Shown here piece after piece: positions 18,929 through 27,658 of a stretch of DNA of 64,000 nucleotides. The notes under the pieces were generated by a model that worked only from the letters and a program-made list of their open reading frames with translations, made no database searches and was not told where the DNA came from. Position 1 is the stretch's first letter; each line of letters opens with the position of its first letter. The position numbers were made by a program, and so were the translations under genes. Source of the stretch: CAIOYC01 sp965277345 (lineage in GTDB: Bacteria; Pseudomonadota; Alphaproteobacteria; Caulobacterales; Caulobacteraceae); contig CBDICI010000004.1 in the NCBI GenBank assembly GCA_965277345.1, forward strand, positions 620,001 to 684,000, read 5' to 3'.

Positions 18929-19049
18929 GAAAGCTATCGAGTCTCCGGCCGCGCGGGAAGCGGCGAATCGCGGGTGGCCAAGCCTTTCCACTGCGTTAAA
19001 TTGCGCGCCCCGGCCGCCCCGGCCGTCATCGTGGATACCAACCTTGAGT

Positions 19050-20012
19050 ATGCTCGTCACCGGCGCCGCGGGCTTTGTCGGGATGCACCTGTGCGAGCGA
19101 TTGTTGTCGCGCGGCGAGACGGTGGTCGGCGTGGACGTGTTCAACGACTATTACGAGGTGTCGCTGAAGGAGGCGCGCGCCGCGCGGCTGGCCCGGCACG
19201 CGGACTTCCGCATGGTGCGCATGGACCTGGCTGACCACGCCGCCTTCGCCGCCCTGGTGAGCGAGGGCGGGTTCGCGGTGGTGGTGCATTTGGCCGCCCA
19301 GGCCGGCGTGCGTTACTCGCTGGAGAACCCCTTCGCCTATTCGCGCTCCAACCTGGAGGGACACCTGTCGGTGCTGGAAGCCTGCCGGCATTCCGCGAGC
19401 GTCAAGCATCTGGTCTACGCCTCGTCCAGCTCGGTCTATGGCGACCGTCCGCTTGGCGGCGCGGGCTTCCGCGAGGACGAGCCGTCGATCCAGCCGGTGT
19501 CGCTCTATGCCGCCACCAAGCGCGCGGGCGAACTGATGAGCGGAACCTATTCCCACCTTTATGGCCTGGCGCAGACGGGGCTGCGCTTCTTCACCGCCTA
19601 TGGTCCCTATGGCCGGCCGGACATGGCCTATTACAGCTTCACCCGAAAGATTCTGGCCGGGGAGCCTATCGAGGTGTTCGGCCAGGGGCGGATGGCGCGG
19701 GACTTCACCTATGTCGACGACATCATCGACGGGGTGGTGGGCGTGATCGACCATCCCGCCAAGCCTGGAGAGGCGCGGCTGTTCAACATCGGCGACAGCC
19801 GGCCCGTGGCGCTGCTGGACATGATCGACACGCTGGAACGGTCGCTCGGCGTGACGGCGGAAAAGGTCATGCGGCCGACGCAGCCCGGCGACGTCACCGC
19901 CACCTATGCCGACATCGCTCGACTGAACGCCCTGTGCGGCTACCAGCCCAGGATACCGCTCGGCGAGGGGCTGCCGCGCTTTGTGGCCTGGTACCGCGAC
20001 TTCTACCGCTAG
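19050..20012 (+). CDS. NAD-dependent sugar-nucleotide epimerase (UDP-glucuronate 4-epimerase-like)
   Basis: An extended SDR of 320 residues. MLVTGAAGFVGMHLCERLL is the NAD-binding Rossmann motif, VYASSSSVYGD and YAATKRAGE give the Ser and YxxxK catalytic residues, and RFFTAYGPYGRPDMAYYSFT is typical of UDP-glucuronate 4-epimerases. It would supply UDP-galacturonate for surface polysaccharide or LPS. The ATG at 19050 was chosen because the Rossmann strand begins there; an in-frame TTG two codons upstream is possible. It is divergent from tipN. Confidence 0.85.
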   Translation: MLVTGAAGFVGMHLCERLLSRGETVVGVDVFNDYYEVSLKEARAARLARHADFRMVRMDLADHAAFAALVSEGGFAVVVHLAAQAGVRYSLENPFAYSRSNLEGHLSVLEACRHSASVKHLVYASSSSVYGDRPLGGAGFREDEPSIQPVSLYAATKRAGELMSGTYSHLYGLAQTGLRFFTAYGPYGRPDMAYYSFTRKILAGEPIEVFGQGRMARDFTYVDDIIDGVVGVIDHPAKPGEARLFNIGDSRPVALLDMIDTLERSLGVTAEKVMRPTQPGDVTATYADIARLNALCGYQPRIPLGEGLPRFVAWYRDFYR

Positions 20013-20048
20013 ACCTTGATCGGCGCATATCGAGCCGTGGATCAGGGT

Positions 20049-21035
20049 CTACACGTCGGGTTTGGAGGGCCCGAGGCCGGCCGCGGCCCGGGCGATCAGC
20101 CCGCGCAGCCAGACCAGGGCGGCGGAGTCGTGCTCCTTGCGCCAGAGCATAACCAGCTCCGTGGGCCGGGTGGGATAGGGCGGCTCGAACAGCTTCAGGC
20201 CCAGCGCCCCGGCGTGGGCCTCCGTCAATCGGCGCGGCAACAGGCCCGCCATGTCGGTGGCGGCGACGAAGGCCAGGGCCGCGTGGGCGTCCGGCGCGTG
20301 ATAGGTCGGCGGCGGCCGCATCTGCCGTTCCGCGCACATCCGCCGCACGATGCCGCCGTCGTCCCAGACCACCCGCCGCTCCAGTCCGCTGTCGGCGACC
20401 GCCCCATCGACCACGTGGCCGTCGTCCGCCATGGAGATCACCACGTGTGGGACCGAGCAGAGCGTCTCGACGCTGAAAGGCTCCGCGGCGACGGGATGGT
20501 CGGCGCGCAGGGCCCAGACCAGGGTCTCCTGAAACAGGGACAGGGTGTCGAACCGGTCCGGGATGGCGGTGAAGCTGCCGACGGCCACGTCGGCGCGCCC
20601 GGAGTCCAGTTCCTCCGCCAGGCCGAGACCCGCGCCGCTGACCCGCACCTGCGCGCGCGGCGCCCGCGACCGCACCGCCTGGAGCACCGCCGGCAGCAGG
20701 ACGGCGCAGCCGTAACTGCCCGCGGCGATGGCGAAGGTGCGCTCCGTATCGGCGGGCACGAACACCGAGGGGGCCAGCGCCGCGCCGAGTTGCAGCAGAC
20801 CCTCGCGGACGCGCGGGCCGATCTCCTCGGCGCGGGGCGTGGCGCGCATCCCCGCCGGCCCACGCACGAACAGCTCGTCGCCGAGGGTGAAGCGCAGCCG
20901 GTTGAGGGCGTGGCTGAGCGCCGACTGGGTCAGGCCGAGCCGGTGAGCGGCGCGCGTGACGTTGCGTTCCTCGAACAGGGCGTCGAACGCGCGCAGCAGG
21001 TTGAGATCCAGAGATCGGATATGCGAGTCGCTCAT
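20049..21035 (-). CDS. LysR-family transcriptional regulator
   Basis: A 328-residue LTTR. The helix-turn-helix is LLRAFDALFEERNVTRAAHR followed by LGLTQSALSHALNRLR, and the rest is a periplasmic-binding-like effector domain. The N-terminus resembles the NodD/LinR subgroup (RSLDLNLLRAFDAL). It is divergent from the emrA-emrB-nodT operon, and a TTTGGT-N5-ACCAAA dyad lies 22 bases upstream of its own start. It most likely controls the pump in response to an aromatic or phenolic ligand; the ligand is inference. Confidence 0.9.
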   Translation of the reverse strand: MSDSHIRSLDLNLLRAFDALFEERNVTRAAHRLGLTQSALSHALNRLRFTLGDELFVRGPAGMRATPRAEEIGPRVREGLLQLGAALAPSVFVPADTERTFAIAAGSYGCAVLLPAVLQAVRSRAPRAQVRVSGAGLGLAEELDSGRADVAVGSFTAIPDRFDTLSLFQETLVWALRADHPVAAEPFSVETLCSVPHVVISMADDGHVVDGAVADSGLERRVVWDDGGIVRRMCAERQMRPPPTYHAPDAHAALAFVAATDMAGLLPRRLTEAHAGALGLKLFEPPYPTRPTELVMLWRKEHDSAALVWLRGLIARAAAGLGPSKPDV

Positions 21036-21056
21036 TCTGTCCGTGACAAATCATCA

Positions 21057-21089
21057 TTTGGTCCATAACCAAAGCGATCCCATGTGGGA
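21057..21089. promoter_or_regulatory. Probable LysR operator(s)
   Basis: TTTGGTCCATAACCAAA at 21057-21073 is a perfect interrupted palindrome containing the T-N11-A pattern of LysR boxes. TCCCATGTGGGA at 21078-21089 is a second perfect dyad. Both lie in the 177-base divergent gap between the regulator and emrA, close to the regulator start, as expected for an LTTR recognition site with autoregulation. Confidence 0.6.
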
Positions 21090-21212
21090 GATCACGCTGC
21101 ACTGCACACTTCCGGTCCGAACGGTTCGTGCTTCCAAGGGCGCGGCGCGACAACACGGCCACGGGGAGAGTCTTTTCCGGCGGCCGATATCTGACGTCCT
21201 GCTGGGGAATAG

Positions 21213-22340
21213 ATGAGCGATTCCGAGGGGTATACCGCGGTGGCCGACGCCCAGACGGGCGAGGCGCCCAAGTCCGGCGTGCCCGGCCACACCACCGTCG
21301 CGTCGAAGCCGAGGCCCTCGTTGGCGCGCCGGCTGCGCTGGCCGCTGCTGATCGGCGGACCGGTGCTGGTGGCCATCGGCGTGCTGATCTTCTGGCTGAA
21401 CGGCGGACGCTATGTGGGCACCGACGACGCCTATGTGCAGGCGGCCAAGGTGGACATCTCCTCCAACGTGCCCGGCCGGGTGGTGGAGGTGGACGTGCAC
21501 GACAACCAGCGCGTGGCCTTCGGTCAGCAGTTGTTCCGCCTCGACAGCAAGCCCTATGACACCGCCGCCGCCGAGGCCGCCGCCCAGGTCGCCTCCGCCC
21601 GCGCCAACCTCACCGCCGAACAGGCCACGGTGGGCGAGCGCGAGGCCGAACTGGCGGCGGCCCAGGCTACCTTCACCTACCAGAGCCATGAACTGGCCCG
21701 GCAGCGCACGCTGGTCGCCGCCGGCGTGAACTCGCAGCAGCAACTCGACGCCCAATCGCACGCGGTGGATGCGGCGAAGGCGCAACTGGAAGCCTCCCGC
21801 CAGGCGCTGGCCAACGCCATCGCCGTGCTCGGCGGCGACAACGCCACGGCGGGCGCCAACCCGGCCATCCGCCAGGCCCAGGCGGCGCTGCAGAGGGCGC
21901 AGCTGAACCAGTCCTACGGGGTGATCTCCGCCCCGCAGGCCGGACTGGTGACCAAGGTCGACCAGTTGCAGGTGGGCGACTATATCAACGCCGCCCAGCC
22001 GCTGTTCTCATTGGTGGCCGACCACATGTGGATCGAGGCCAACTTCAAGGAAGACCAGCTCGCCCAGATGCGGGTCGGGCAGAAGGTGGCCGTGACCGTC
22101 GCCGCCTTTCCCAAGGCCAGGGTGACCGGCCACGTGGAGAGCCTGTCGCCCGGCACCGGCTCGTCCTTCGCCCTGTTGCCGGCCGAGAACGCCACCGGCA
22201 ATTGGGTCAAGGTGGTGCAGCGCCTGCCGGTGCGCATCGCCCTCGACACCGTGCCCAGGGACGTACAGCTCGCCGCCGGGCTCAGCGCCAAGGTAAGCGT
22301 GGACACCGAGCACAGGCGCCGCCTGTTCGGAGCGCACTGA
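21213..22340 (+). CDS. Membrane fusion protein of MFS efflux pump (EmrA/HlyD)
   Basis: A single N-terminal membrane helix (LLIGGPVLVAIGVLIFW) is followed by YVGTDDAYVQAAKVDISSNV, the lipoyl/beta-barrel start of EmrA-type adaptors. A coiled-coil hairpin (about 110-180) and IEANFKEDQLAQMRVGQKV with NWVKVVQRLPVRI complete the family pattern. It bridges the inner-membrane transporter and the outer-membrane channel encoded downstream. GGGGA precedes the ATG. One base separates its stop from the transporter start. Confidence 0.9.
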   Translation: MSDSEGYTAVADAQTGEAPKSGVPGHTTVASKPRPSLARRLRWPLLIGGPVLVAIGVLIFWLNGGRYVGTDDAYVQAAKVDISSNVPGRVVEVDVHDNQRVAFGQQLFRLDSKPYDTAAAEAAAQVASARANLTAEQATVGEREAELAAAQATFTYQSHELARQRTLVAAGVNSQQQLDAQSHAVDAAKAQLEASRQALANAIAVLGGDNATAGANPAIRQAQAALQRAQLNQSYGVISAPQAGLVTKVDQLQVGDYINAAQPLFSLVADHMWIEANFKEDQLAQMRVGQKVAVTVAAFPKARVTGHVESLSPGTGSSFALLPAENATGNWVKVVQRLPVRIALDTVPRDVQLAAGLSAKVSVDTEHRRRLFGAH

Positions 22341-22341
22341 C

Positions 22342-23901
22342 TTGACCGACGCCGCCGCAGATCGGGCCGGCCCGCCCGCCAGGGCGGAGCGCAGCGAGGG
22401 CTTCACCCGGATCGTCATCACCATTTCGATCATGCTGGCGACGTTGATGAACTCGCTCGACACCACGATCGCCAACGTGGCCCTGCCGCATATCCAGGGC
22501 AGCGTATCGGCGTCGCAGGATCAGATTACCTGGGTGCTGACCTCCTATATCGTCGCGGCGGCGATCATGACGCCGATGGTCAGCTGGCTGGCCGGGCGGT
22601 TCGGCCGCAAGATGGTGTTCATGGTCTCCATCGGCGGCTTCGTCGCCGCCTCCATGCTGTGCGGCATCGCTAACAGCCTGGCCGAGATCGTGATCTATCG
22701 CCTGCTACAGGGCGTGTTCGGCGCCGCGCTGATCCCGCTGTCGCAGGCGGTGCTGCTCGACATCTACCCCCCGCGCCAACACGGTCAGGCCATGGCGGTA
22801 TGGGGCGCCGGCGCCATCCTCGGCCCCATCCTCGGCCCCGCGCTCGGCGGCTGGCTGACCGACAATCTGAGCTGGCGCTGGGTGTTCTTTATCAACCTGC
22901 CCATCGGCATCGCCGCCTTCACCGGCGTGGTCCTGTTCATCAAGAGCAATCGCGCCGCCGACAAGCTGCCCTTCGACTTCTTCGGCTTCGGGACCCTGGC
23001 GGTGGCGATCGGCGCCATCCAGCTGTTTCTCGACCGCGGGGCCACGCTGGACTGGCTGTCCTCCACGGAGGTGCGCACCGAGCTGGTGATCGCGGTCCTG
23101 GCCTTCTACCTGTTCCTGGTTCAGATCCTGACCTCCAAGAAGCCCTTCGTCAGCCTGGCCATTTTCCGCGACCGGAACTTCGTCACCGCCAGCTTCTTCG
23201 GCTTTCTGATCGGCATCCTGCTGTTCTCGGGCCTGGCGCTGCTGCCGCCGATGATGGAGAACCTGCTCGGCTATCCGGTGGTGACCACCGGTCTCGTCTC
23301 CATGCCGCGCGGGCTCGGCTCCTTCGCCGCCATGTTCATCGTCGGCCAGCTGGTCGGGCGGATCGACGTGCGGCTGATCCTGCTCGCCGGGCTCATCCTG
23401 TCCGCGTGGGCGGTGCTGCAGATGAGCCACTTCAATCTGCAGATGACCTCCATGCCGATCATCGTCTCGGGCCTGCTGCAGGGGCTCGGCACAGGGCTGC
23501 TGTTCGTGCCGCTGTCGACCGTGGCCTTCGCCACCCTGGCCCCCCACCTGCGCACCGAGGCGGCGGGCTTCTATACTCTCATCCGCAACATCGGCTCCTC
23601 CATCGGCATCTCCATCATGCAGGTGATCCTGGGCGACAATATCGACCAGGTGCACTCCGACCTCGTCACCCACGCGCGGCCGGACAATCCGCTGTTTCGC
23701 GGCGTGAGCTTCATCAACGCCCACAGCCTCGCCATGCTCGACGGCATGATCACCCGCCAGGCCGCCATGGTCGCCTATGTGGACGATTTCCGGCTGATGC
23801 TGTGGATCACCCTCGCGGCCATCCCGCTCCTTCTGTTCATGGCGCCGCCCCGGCGCCACGCGACCTCCGAGGGGCCCGACCTGCACGTGGCGGTGGAATG
23901 A
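22342..23901 (+). CDS. DHA2-family MFS drug exporter (EmrB)
   Basis: The product is 519 residues with 14 membrane helices, the DHA2 number. Motif C-type GAILGPILGPALGG and motif A-like LAGRFGRKMVFM are present, and LDTTIANVALPHIQGSVSAS is the family's motif D1. It exports hydrophobic drugs with proton antiport. It begins at a TTG immediately after emrA and its stop overlaps the nodT-like start (ATGA), so the three pump parts form one operon divergent from the LysR gene. Confidence 0.92.
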   Translation: MTDAAADRAGPPARAERSEGFTRIVITISIMLATLMNSLDTTIANVALPHIQGSVSASQDQITWVLTSYIVAAAIMTPMVSWLAGRFGRKMVFMVSIGGFVAASMLCGIANSLAEIVIYRLLQGVFGAALIPLSQAVLLDIYPPRQHGQAMAVWGAGAILGPILGPALGGWLTDNLSWRWVFFINLPIGIAAFTGVVLFIKSNRAADKLPFDFFGFGTLAVAIGAIQLFLDRGATLDWLSSTEVRTELVIAVLAFYLFLVQILTSKKPFVSLAIFRDRNFVTASFFGFLIGILLFSGLALLPPMMENLLGYPVVTTGLVSMPRGLGSFAAMFIVGQLVGRIDVRLILLAGLILSAWAVLQMSHFNLQMTSMPIIVSGLLQGLGTGLLFVPLSTVAFATLAPHLRTEAAGFYTLIRNIGSSIGISIMQVILGDNIDQVHSDLVTHARPDNPLFRGVSFINAHSLAMLDGMITRQAAMVAYVDDFRLMLWITLAAIPLLLFMAPPRRHATSEGPDLHVAVE

Positions 23902-25340
23902 TCATGCGTACACAACAACGCCTCGCCACCCTCGCCCTCTCCTCCGCGCTGGCCGGCTGCGCCGCCGTCGGCCCGAACTTCAAGGCGCCGGGGCCGCCGA
24001 CGCAGACCGGCTACCCCATGGCGGGCGACGCCACGCTTGGCACGGGCGTGCGCTTCGGCGCGCCGGCCGCCGGACCGTGGTGGAAGGATTTCGGCCCCGC
24101 CGCTCTCGACCAGGTGGAGACGGAGGCCATCGCCGGATCGCCCAGCATCGCCGAGGCCGACGCCAACCTGGATCAGGCCCGCGCCTCCCTGGCCGCCGCC
24201 AAGGGCGCGCTTCTGCCCGAGGTGGACGCCAATGCGGGGGTGCAGCGCGAACGGTTGAACCTCGCCTCTTTCGGTTTCAACGCCAGCGCCCTGCCCGGCT
24301 TCTCCAACAATCCCGAGTTCAGCCTCTATTCGGTGGGCGGGACCGTGAACTTCCCGCTCGACCTCTTTGGCGGCCAGCGGCGACAGGTAGAGAGCGCGGA
24401 GGCCCGGGCCCTGTCCATCGCCCGCCGGGGCGACGCGGCGGCGCTGGCGCTCACCGGCAATGTGGCGAACGCCGCGGTGCAGGTGGCGGGGGTCAAGGCC
24501 GAGATCGCCGCGGTGGAGGCCATGATCGCCGACGACCGCCAGACGCTGGACCTGACCCGCAGGGCCGAGGCGGCGGGCAGCGAGGCGGAGGGCGCACGCG
24601 TCTCGGCCAATACCCAGTTGGCGCGGGACGAGGCCCTGTTGCCGCCGCTCCGCCAGATGCTGGCGGCGGCGCGCCACCAACTGGCCCTGCTGGTGGGCAA
24701 GGCGCCGTCGGACTGGACCCCGCCGGAGTTCGCGCTGTCCGACTTCAAGGCGGGCGCGGCGCCGGTGGCCCTGCCCTCCGACCTGGTGCACCTGCGGCCC
24801 GACATCCAGCAGGCCGAGGCCGATCTGCACGCCGCCACCGCCGATGTGGGCGTCGCCACCGCGGCGCTCTATCCCAGCCTCAACCTCACCGCCTCGCTGA
24901 CCCAGAGCGCGCTGCAACCGCAGACCTTCTTCGACACCACCTCCACCGCCTATGCCCTGGGGGCGGGGCTGGCCGCGCCCTTGTTCGACGGGGGACGCCG
25001 CCGCGACGCCAGGGCCGGGGCGCAGGCCGCCGCGCGCGCCTCCTACGCGGCGTATCGGCAGACGGTGCTGGTGGCCTTCACCCAGGTGGCGGATCGGTTG
25101 GCCGCGCTGGCGCAGGATGATGACGCGGTGGCGACGGCGCAGCGGAGCGAAACCCTGGCGCTGGCCAACCTGAAGCTGGCCCAAGCCGCCTATCGCGCCG
25201 GCGGCACGGGGCAGTTTCCCCTGGTGGACGCGGCCCGGACGGCGGGCGAGGCGCGCCGCGTCCTGGTCCAGGCGGAGACCCGCCGGGCGCTGGACACGGT
25301 GCAGCTGATCATCGCCTCGGGCGCGCGCTGGAAGGCTTAA
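23898..25340 (+). CDS. NodT-family outer-membrane efflux lipoprotein
   Basis: The signal peptide ends in the lipobox LAGC at about residue 20, so it is a lipoprotein. Two outer-membrane-efflux repeats follow, with WWKDFGPAALDQ, LVHLRPDIQQAEADLHAAT and LGAGLAAPLFDGGRRR typical of NodT/OprM proteins. It is 480 residues, the usual length, and forms the trimeric TolC-like exit duct of the pump. It overlaps emrB by four bases. A small leftward gene overlaps its stop. Confidence 0.9.
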   Translation: MIMRTQQRLATLALSSALAGCAAVGPNFKAPGPPTQTGYPMAGDATLGTGVRFGAPAAGPWWKDFGPAALDQVETEAIAGSPSIAEADANLDQARASLAAAKGALLPEVDANAGVQRERLNLASFGFNASALPGFSNNPEFSLYSVGGTVNFPLDLFGGQRRQVESAEARALSIARRGDAAALALTGNVANAAVQVAGVKAEIAAVEAMIADDRQTLDLTRRAEAAGSEAEGARVSANTQLARDEALLPPLRQMLAAARHQLALLVGKAPSDWTPPEFALSDFKAGAAPVALPSDLVHLRPDIQQAEADLHAATADVGVATAALYPSLNLTASLTQSALQPQTFFDTTSTAYALGAGLAAPLFDGGRRRDARAGAQAAARASYAAYRQTVLVAFTQVADRLAALAQDDDAVATAQRSETLALANLKLAQAAYRAGGTGQFPLVDAARTAGEARRVLVQAETRRALDTVQLIIASGARWKA

Positions 25341-25525
25341 CCCGTGGCGCCCCAGGGCAGCATGAGCCAGTTGGCGGCGATGATCCCCAGCAGGGCCATG
25401 GCGAGGCCGCCGCCGAGCGCCACCCACATCTCGTCCATGGAGAACGGCAGGACGATCGGCGCAGGACGGGTGGCGTCGATGGTATGGACGATGGGGCCCG
25501 ACGTCGGGGTAAGGGCGTCGCTCAT
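25337..25525 (-). CDS. Small single-pass membrane protein, unknown
   Basis: A 62-residue protein with a polar N-terminus (MSDALTPTSGPIVHTIDATR) and one hydrophobic helix at about 35-55. AGGA lies seven bases before the ATG. The stop is shared with the end of the nodT-like gene on the other strand. It resembles no family I know; it could be a regulator or stability factor of a membrane protein. Coding status is likely but not certain. Confidence 0.5.
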   Translation of the reverse strand: MSDALTPTSGPIVHTIDATRPAPIVLPFSMDEMWVALGGGLAMALLGIIAANWLMLPWGATG

Positions 25526-25573
25526 GGGACGATCCTGGAACGCGCCGGAGGGTTCCGGCCCCTTAGGAACCGC

Positions 25574-27175
25574 TTAACCTATGACAGGTTCCAGCACCGC
25601 CGCCGCGCCCGGCGGCAGGCGCAGGGTCTCGCCGACGAAATCCGCATCCTGGTCGAACGCCATGCGCCAGCCGGCGTGGGGAACAATGGCTTCCTCGAGC
25701 CCGAGATTGAACACCAGCTTCAGCGCCGCCTCGCCGCGGGTGAAGGTCAGCACCCCGTCATCGCTGTCCTCGAAGGCGATGGCGCCGGTCCGCAGCGCCG
25801 GGTGGGTCTTGCGAAAGGCCAGCCAGCGGCGGGTAAAGGCCAGCATGGAGTCCGGCGCGGCCTCCTGGCGGTCTACCGCCAGCGCGCGGTGGCGCGGATC
25901 GAGCGGCAGCCACGGCGCGCCCGTGGTGAAGCCCGCCTCATCGGCGTCGCCGACCCAGGGCATGGGCGTGCGGCATCCATCCCGCCCCTTGTAGGCCGGC
26001 CAGAAGGCGATGCCGTCGGGGTCGCGCAAGGCCTCGAACAGGACCTCGGCCTGGGGCAGGCCCAGCTCCTCCCCCTGATAGACGAAGGCCGTGCCGCGCA
26101 GGCTGGTCAGCAACATGAGCAGGGTCTTGGGAAAGCCCATGCCCCGCAGGTCGCCGTTTGGCCCCCGGCCCCAGCGCGACGCCACCCGCTCGAAATCATG
26201 GTTGGAGAAGGCCCATGAGGGCCAGGCCTCCGGGGCGCGCTCGAACAGGGCCTCCACCCCCTTGCGGATCACCTCGGCGCCGAACGGCTTGCTGAGGAAG
26301 CGGAAGGCATAGGCGGTGTGGAAGCGGTCCTCACCCGCCGTGTAGTCGGCGATGGCGCCCTCCGGATCGTCCGACGCCAGTTCGGCCAGCAGAAACCGGC
26401 CGGCGCGTTCGTCGGTGACCGCGCGCAGGCGGGCGGCGAAGGCCAGGGTCTCCGGCCGGTCGCGGTCGTAGAGGTGGCGCTGCATGAAATAGGGCCGCAC
26501 CGCATTCTTTGCGCCGGACGGCGGATTGTCGCGCAGGTCGCGGTCGTGGCTGTAGCAGTTGGCCACGTCGAGGCGGAAGCCGTCCACCCCACGATCCAGC
26601 CAGAACCGCGCCACCTCCAGGATGGCGTCCTGCACCTCCGCATTGTGCAGGTTGAGGTCGGGCTGGGAGGGCAGGAAGTTGTGCAGGTAATACTGCCGCC
26701 GCCGGCTGTCCCACGCCCACATGCCGCCGCCGAACGCCGCCAGCCAGTTGGTGGGGGGCGAGCCATCGGGCTTGGGATTCGCCCAGACGTACCAGTCGGC
26801 CTTCGGATTGGTCCGGTCCGCCCGGCTTTCGCTGAACCAGAGGTGCTGGTCCGAGGTGTGGGAATAGACTTGGTCGACGATGATCATCAGCCCCAGCCGA
26901 TGGCACTCGGCCACCACCGCGTCGAAATCCTCCAGCGTGCCGAACAGCGGATCGATGGCGGTGTAGTCGGAGATATCATAGCCGTAGTCGCGCATAGGTG
27001 ATGCGAACACCGGGCTCAGCCAAACCCCGTCCACGCCGAGCGAGGCGATATAGGGCAGGCGGGAGAGCAGACCCGGCAGGTCGCCGACCCCATCCCCGTC
27101 ACTGTCCTGAAACGAGCGCGGATAGACCTGATAGAAGACCGCGCCGCGCCAACGCTCCGGGGTGATCGGATCCAT
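25574..27175 (-). CDS. GH13 alpha-glucosidase
   Basis: A 533-residue family 13 glycoside hydrolase. AVFYQVYPRSFQDSDGDGVG opens the barrel, GFRLDVANCY has the nucleophile (Asp203), FLLAELAS the acid/base (Glu265) and FSNHDFERV the HD pair (326-327). The pattern matches oligo-1,6-glucosidases and alpha-glucosidases that act on short maltosides. There is no signal peptide, so it is cytoplasmic. No transporter or regulator for maltose is beside it in the window. Confidence 0.9.
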   Translation of the reverse strand: MDPITPERWRGAVFYQVYPRSFQDSDGDGVGDLPGLLSRLPYIASLGVDGVWLSPVFASPMRDYGYDISDYTAIDPLFGTLEDFDAVVAECHRLGLMIIVDQVYSHTSDQHLWFSESRADRTNPKADWYVWANPKPDGSPPTNWLAAFGGGMWAWDSRRRQYYLHNFLPSQPDLNLHNAEVQDAILEVARFWLDRGVDGFRLDVANCYSHDRDLRDNPPSGAKNAVRPYFMQRHLYDRDRPETLAFAARLRAVTDERAGRFLLAELASDDPEGAIADYTAGEDRFHTAYAFRFLSKPFGAEVIRKGVEALFERAPEAWPSWAFSNHDFERVASRWGRGPNGDLRGMGFPKTLLMLLTSLRGTAFVYQGEELGLPQAEVLFEALRDPDGIAFWPAYKGRDGCRTPMPWVGDADEAGFTTGAPWLPLDPRHRALAVDRQEAAPDSMLAFTRRWLAFRKTHPALRTGAIAFEDSDDGVLTFTRGEAALKLVFNLGLEEAIVPHAGWRMAFDQDADFVGETLRLPPGAAAVLEPVIG

Positions 27176-27228
27176 GACCTCAGGATGGAGTGGTGGACGC
27201 GCAGGTCAACCCTCCTGCGAGGCTTGTA

Positions 27229-27552
27229 TCAGCCGGCTTCCTTGGCTTCCTTGGCCGCGTTTTCCGCGCCGTTCTCGAGCACCTTGCCCGATACGGCGTC
27301 GATACCGACCTCGATGGTCTTGCCGTGGCTGACGATATCGAACGAATAGCGCAGGCCCGAGCCGCCCGTCTCCGCCTCCAGTTCCTGGTCGGCGATGCGG
27401 CCCGGACGGGCCTTCAGCGCCACGGTCCGGGCCTCGGCGAGGGTGAGCTTTGCGCGGCCGGAGAGTTCGTGTCCCTTGAAGCCGGCGGTGGTCGCCGCGG
27501 CGGCGGAAAGCGCGATGAGGCTGGCGGCGAAAATGGTGGCGAGGCGGATCAT
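27229..27552 (-). CDS. Secreted PepSY-domain protein
   Basis: A signal peptide (MIRLATIFAASLIALSAAAA) leads into one PepSY domain: KLTLAEARTVALKARPGRI, then YSFDIVSHGKTIEVGIDAVSG with KVLENGAE. PepSY domains are thought to bind or inhibit peptidases and occur in periplasmic regulators. At 107 residues it is a single-domain member. It lies alone between the glucosidase and hmgA, in the same direction but separated by 53 and 106 bases. Confidence 0.88.
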   Translation of the reverse strand: MIRLATIFAASLIALSAAAATTAGFKGHELSGRAKLTLAEARTVALKARPGRIADQELEAETGGSGLRYSFDIVSHGKTIEVGIDAVSGKVLENGAENAAKEAKEAG

Positions 27553-27658
27553 TCCAGGTACCCTTTCAATAGGTCAAGGAGCGTCGCGCCCGCGACGCGT
27601 CCAAACTTTGGCCGCACGAGGGTATGTTTGGGACGTGCAGGACCCGAAACGCCGCACC

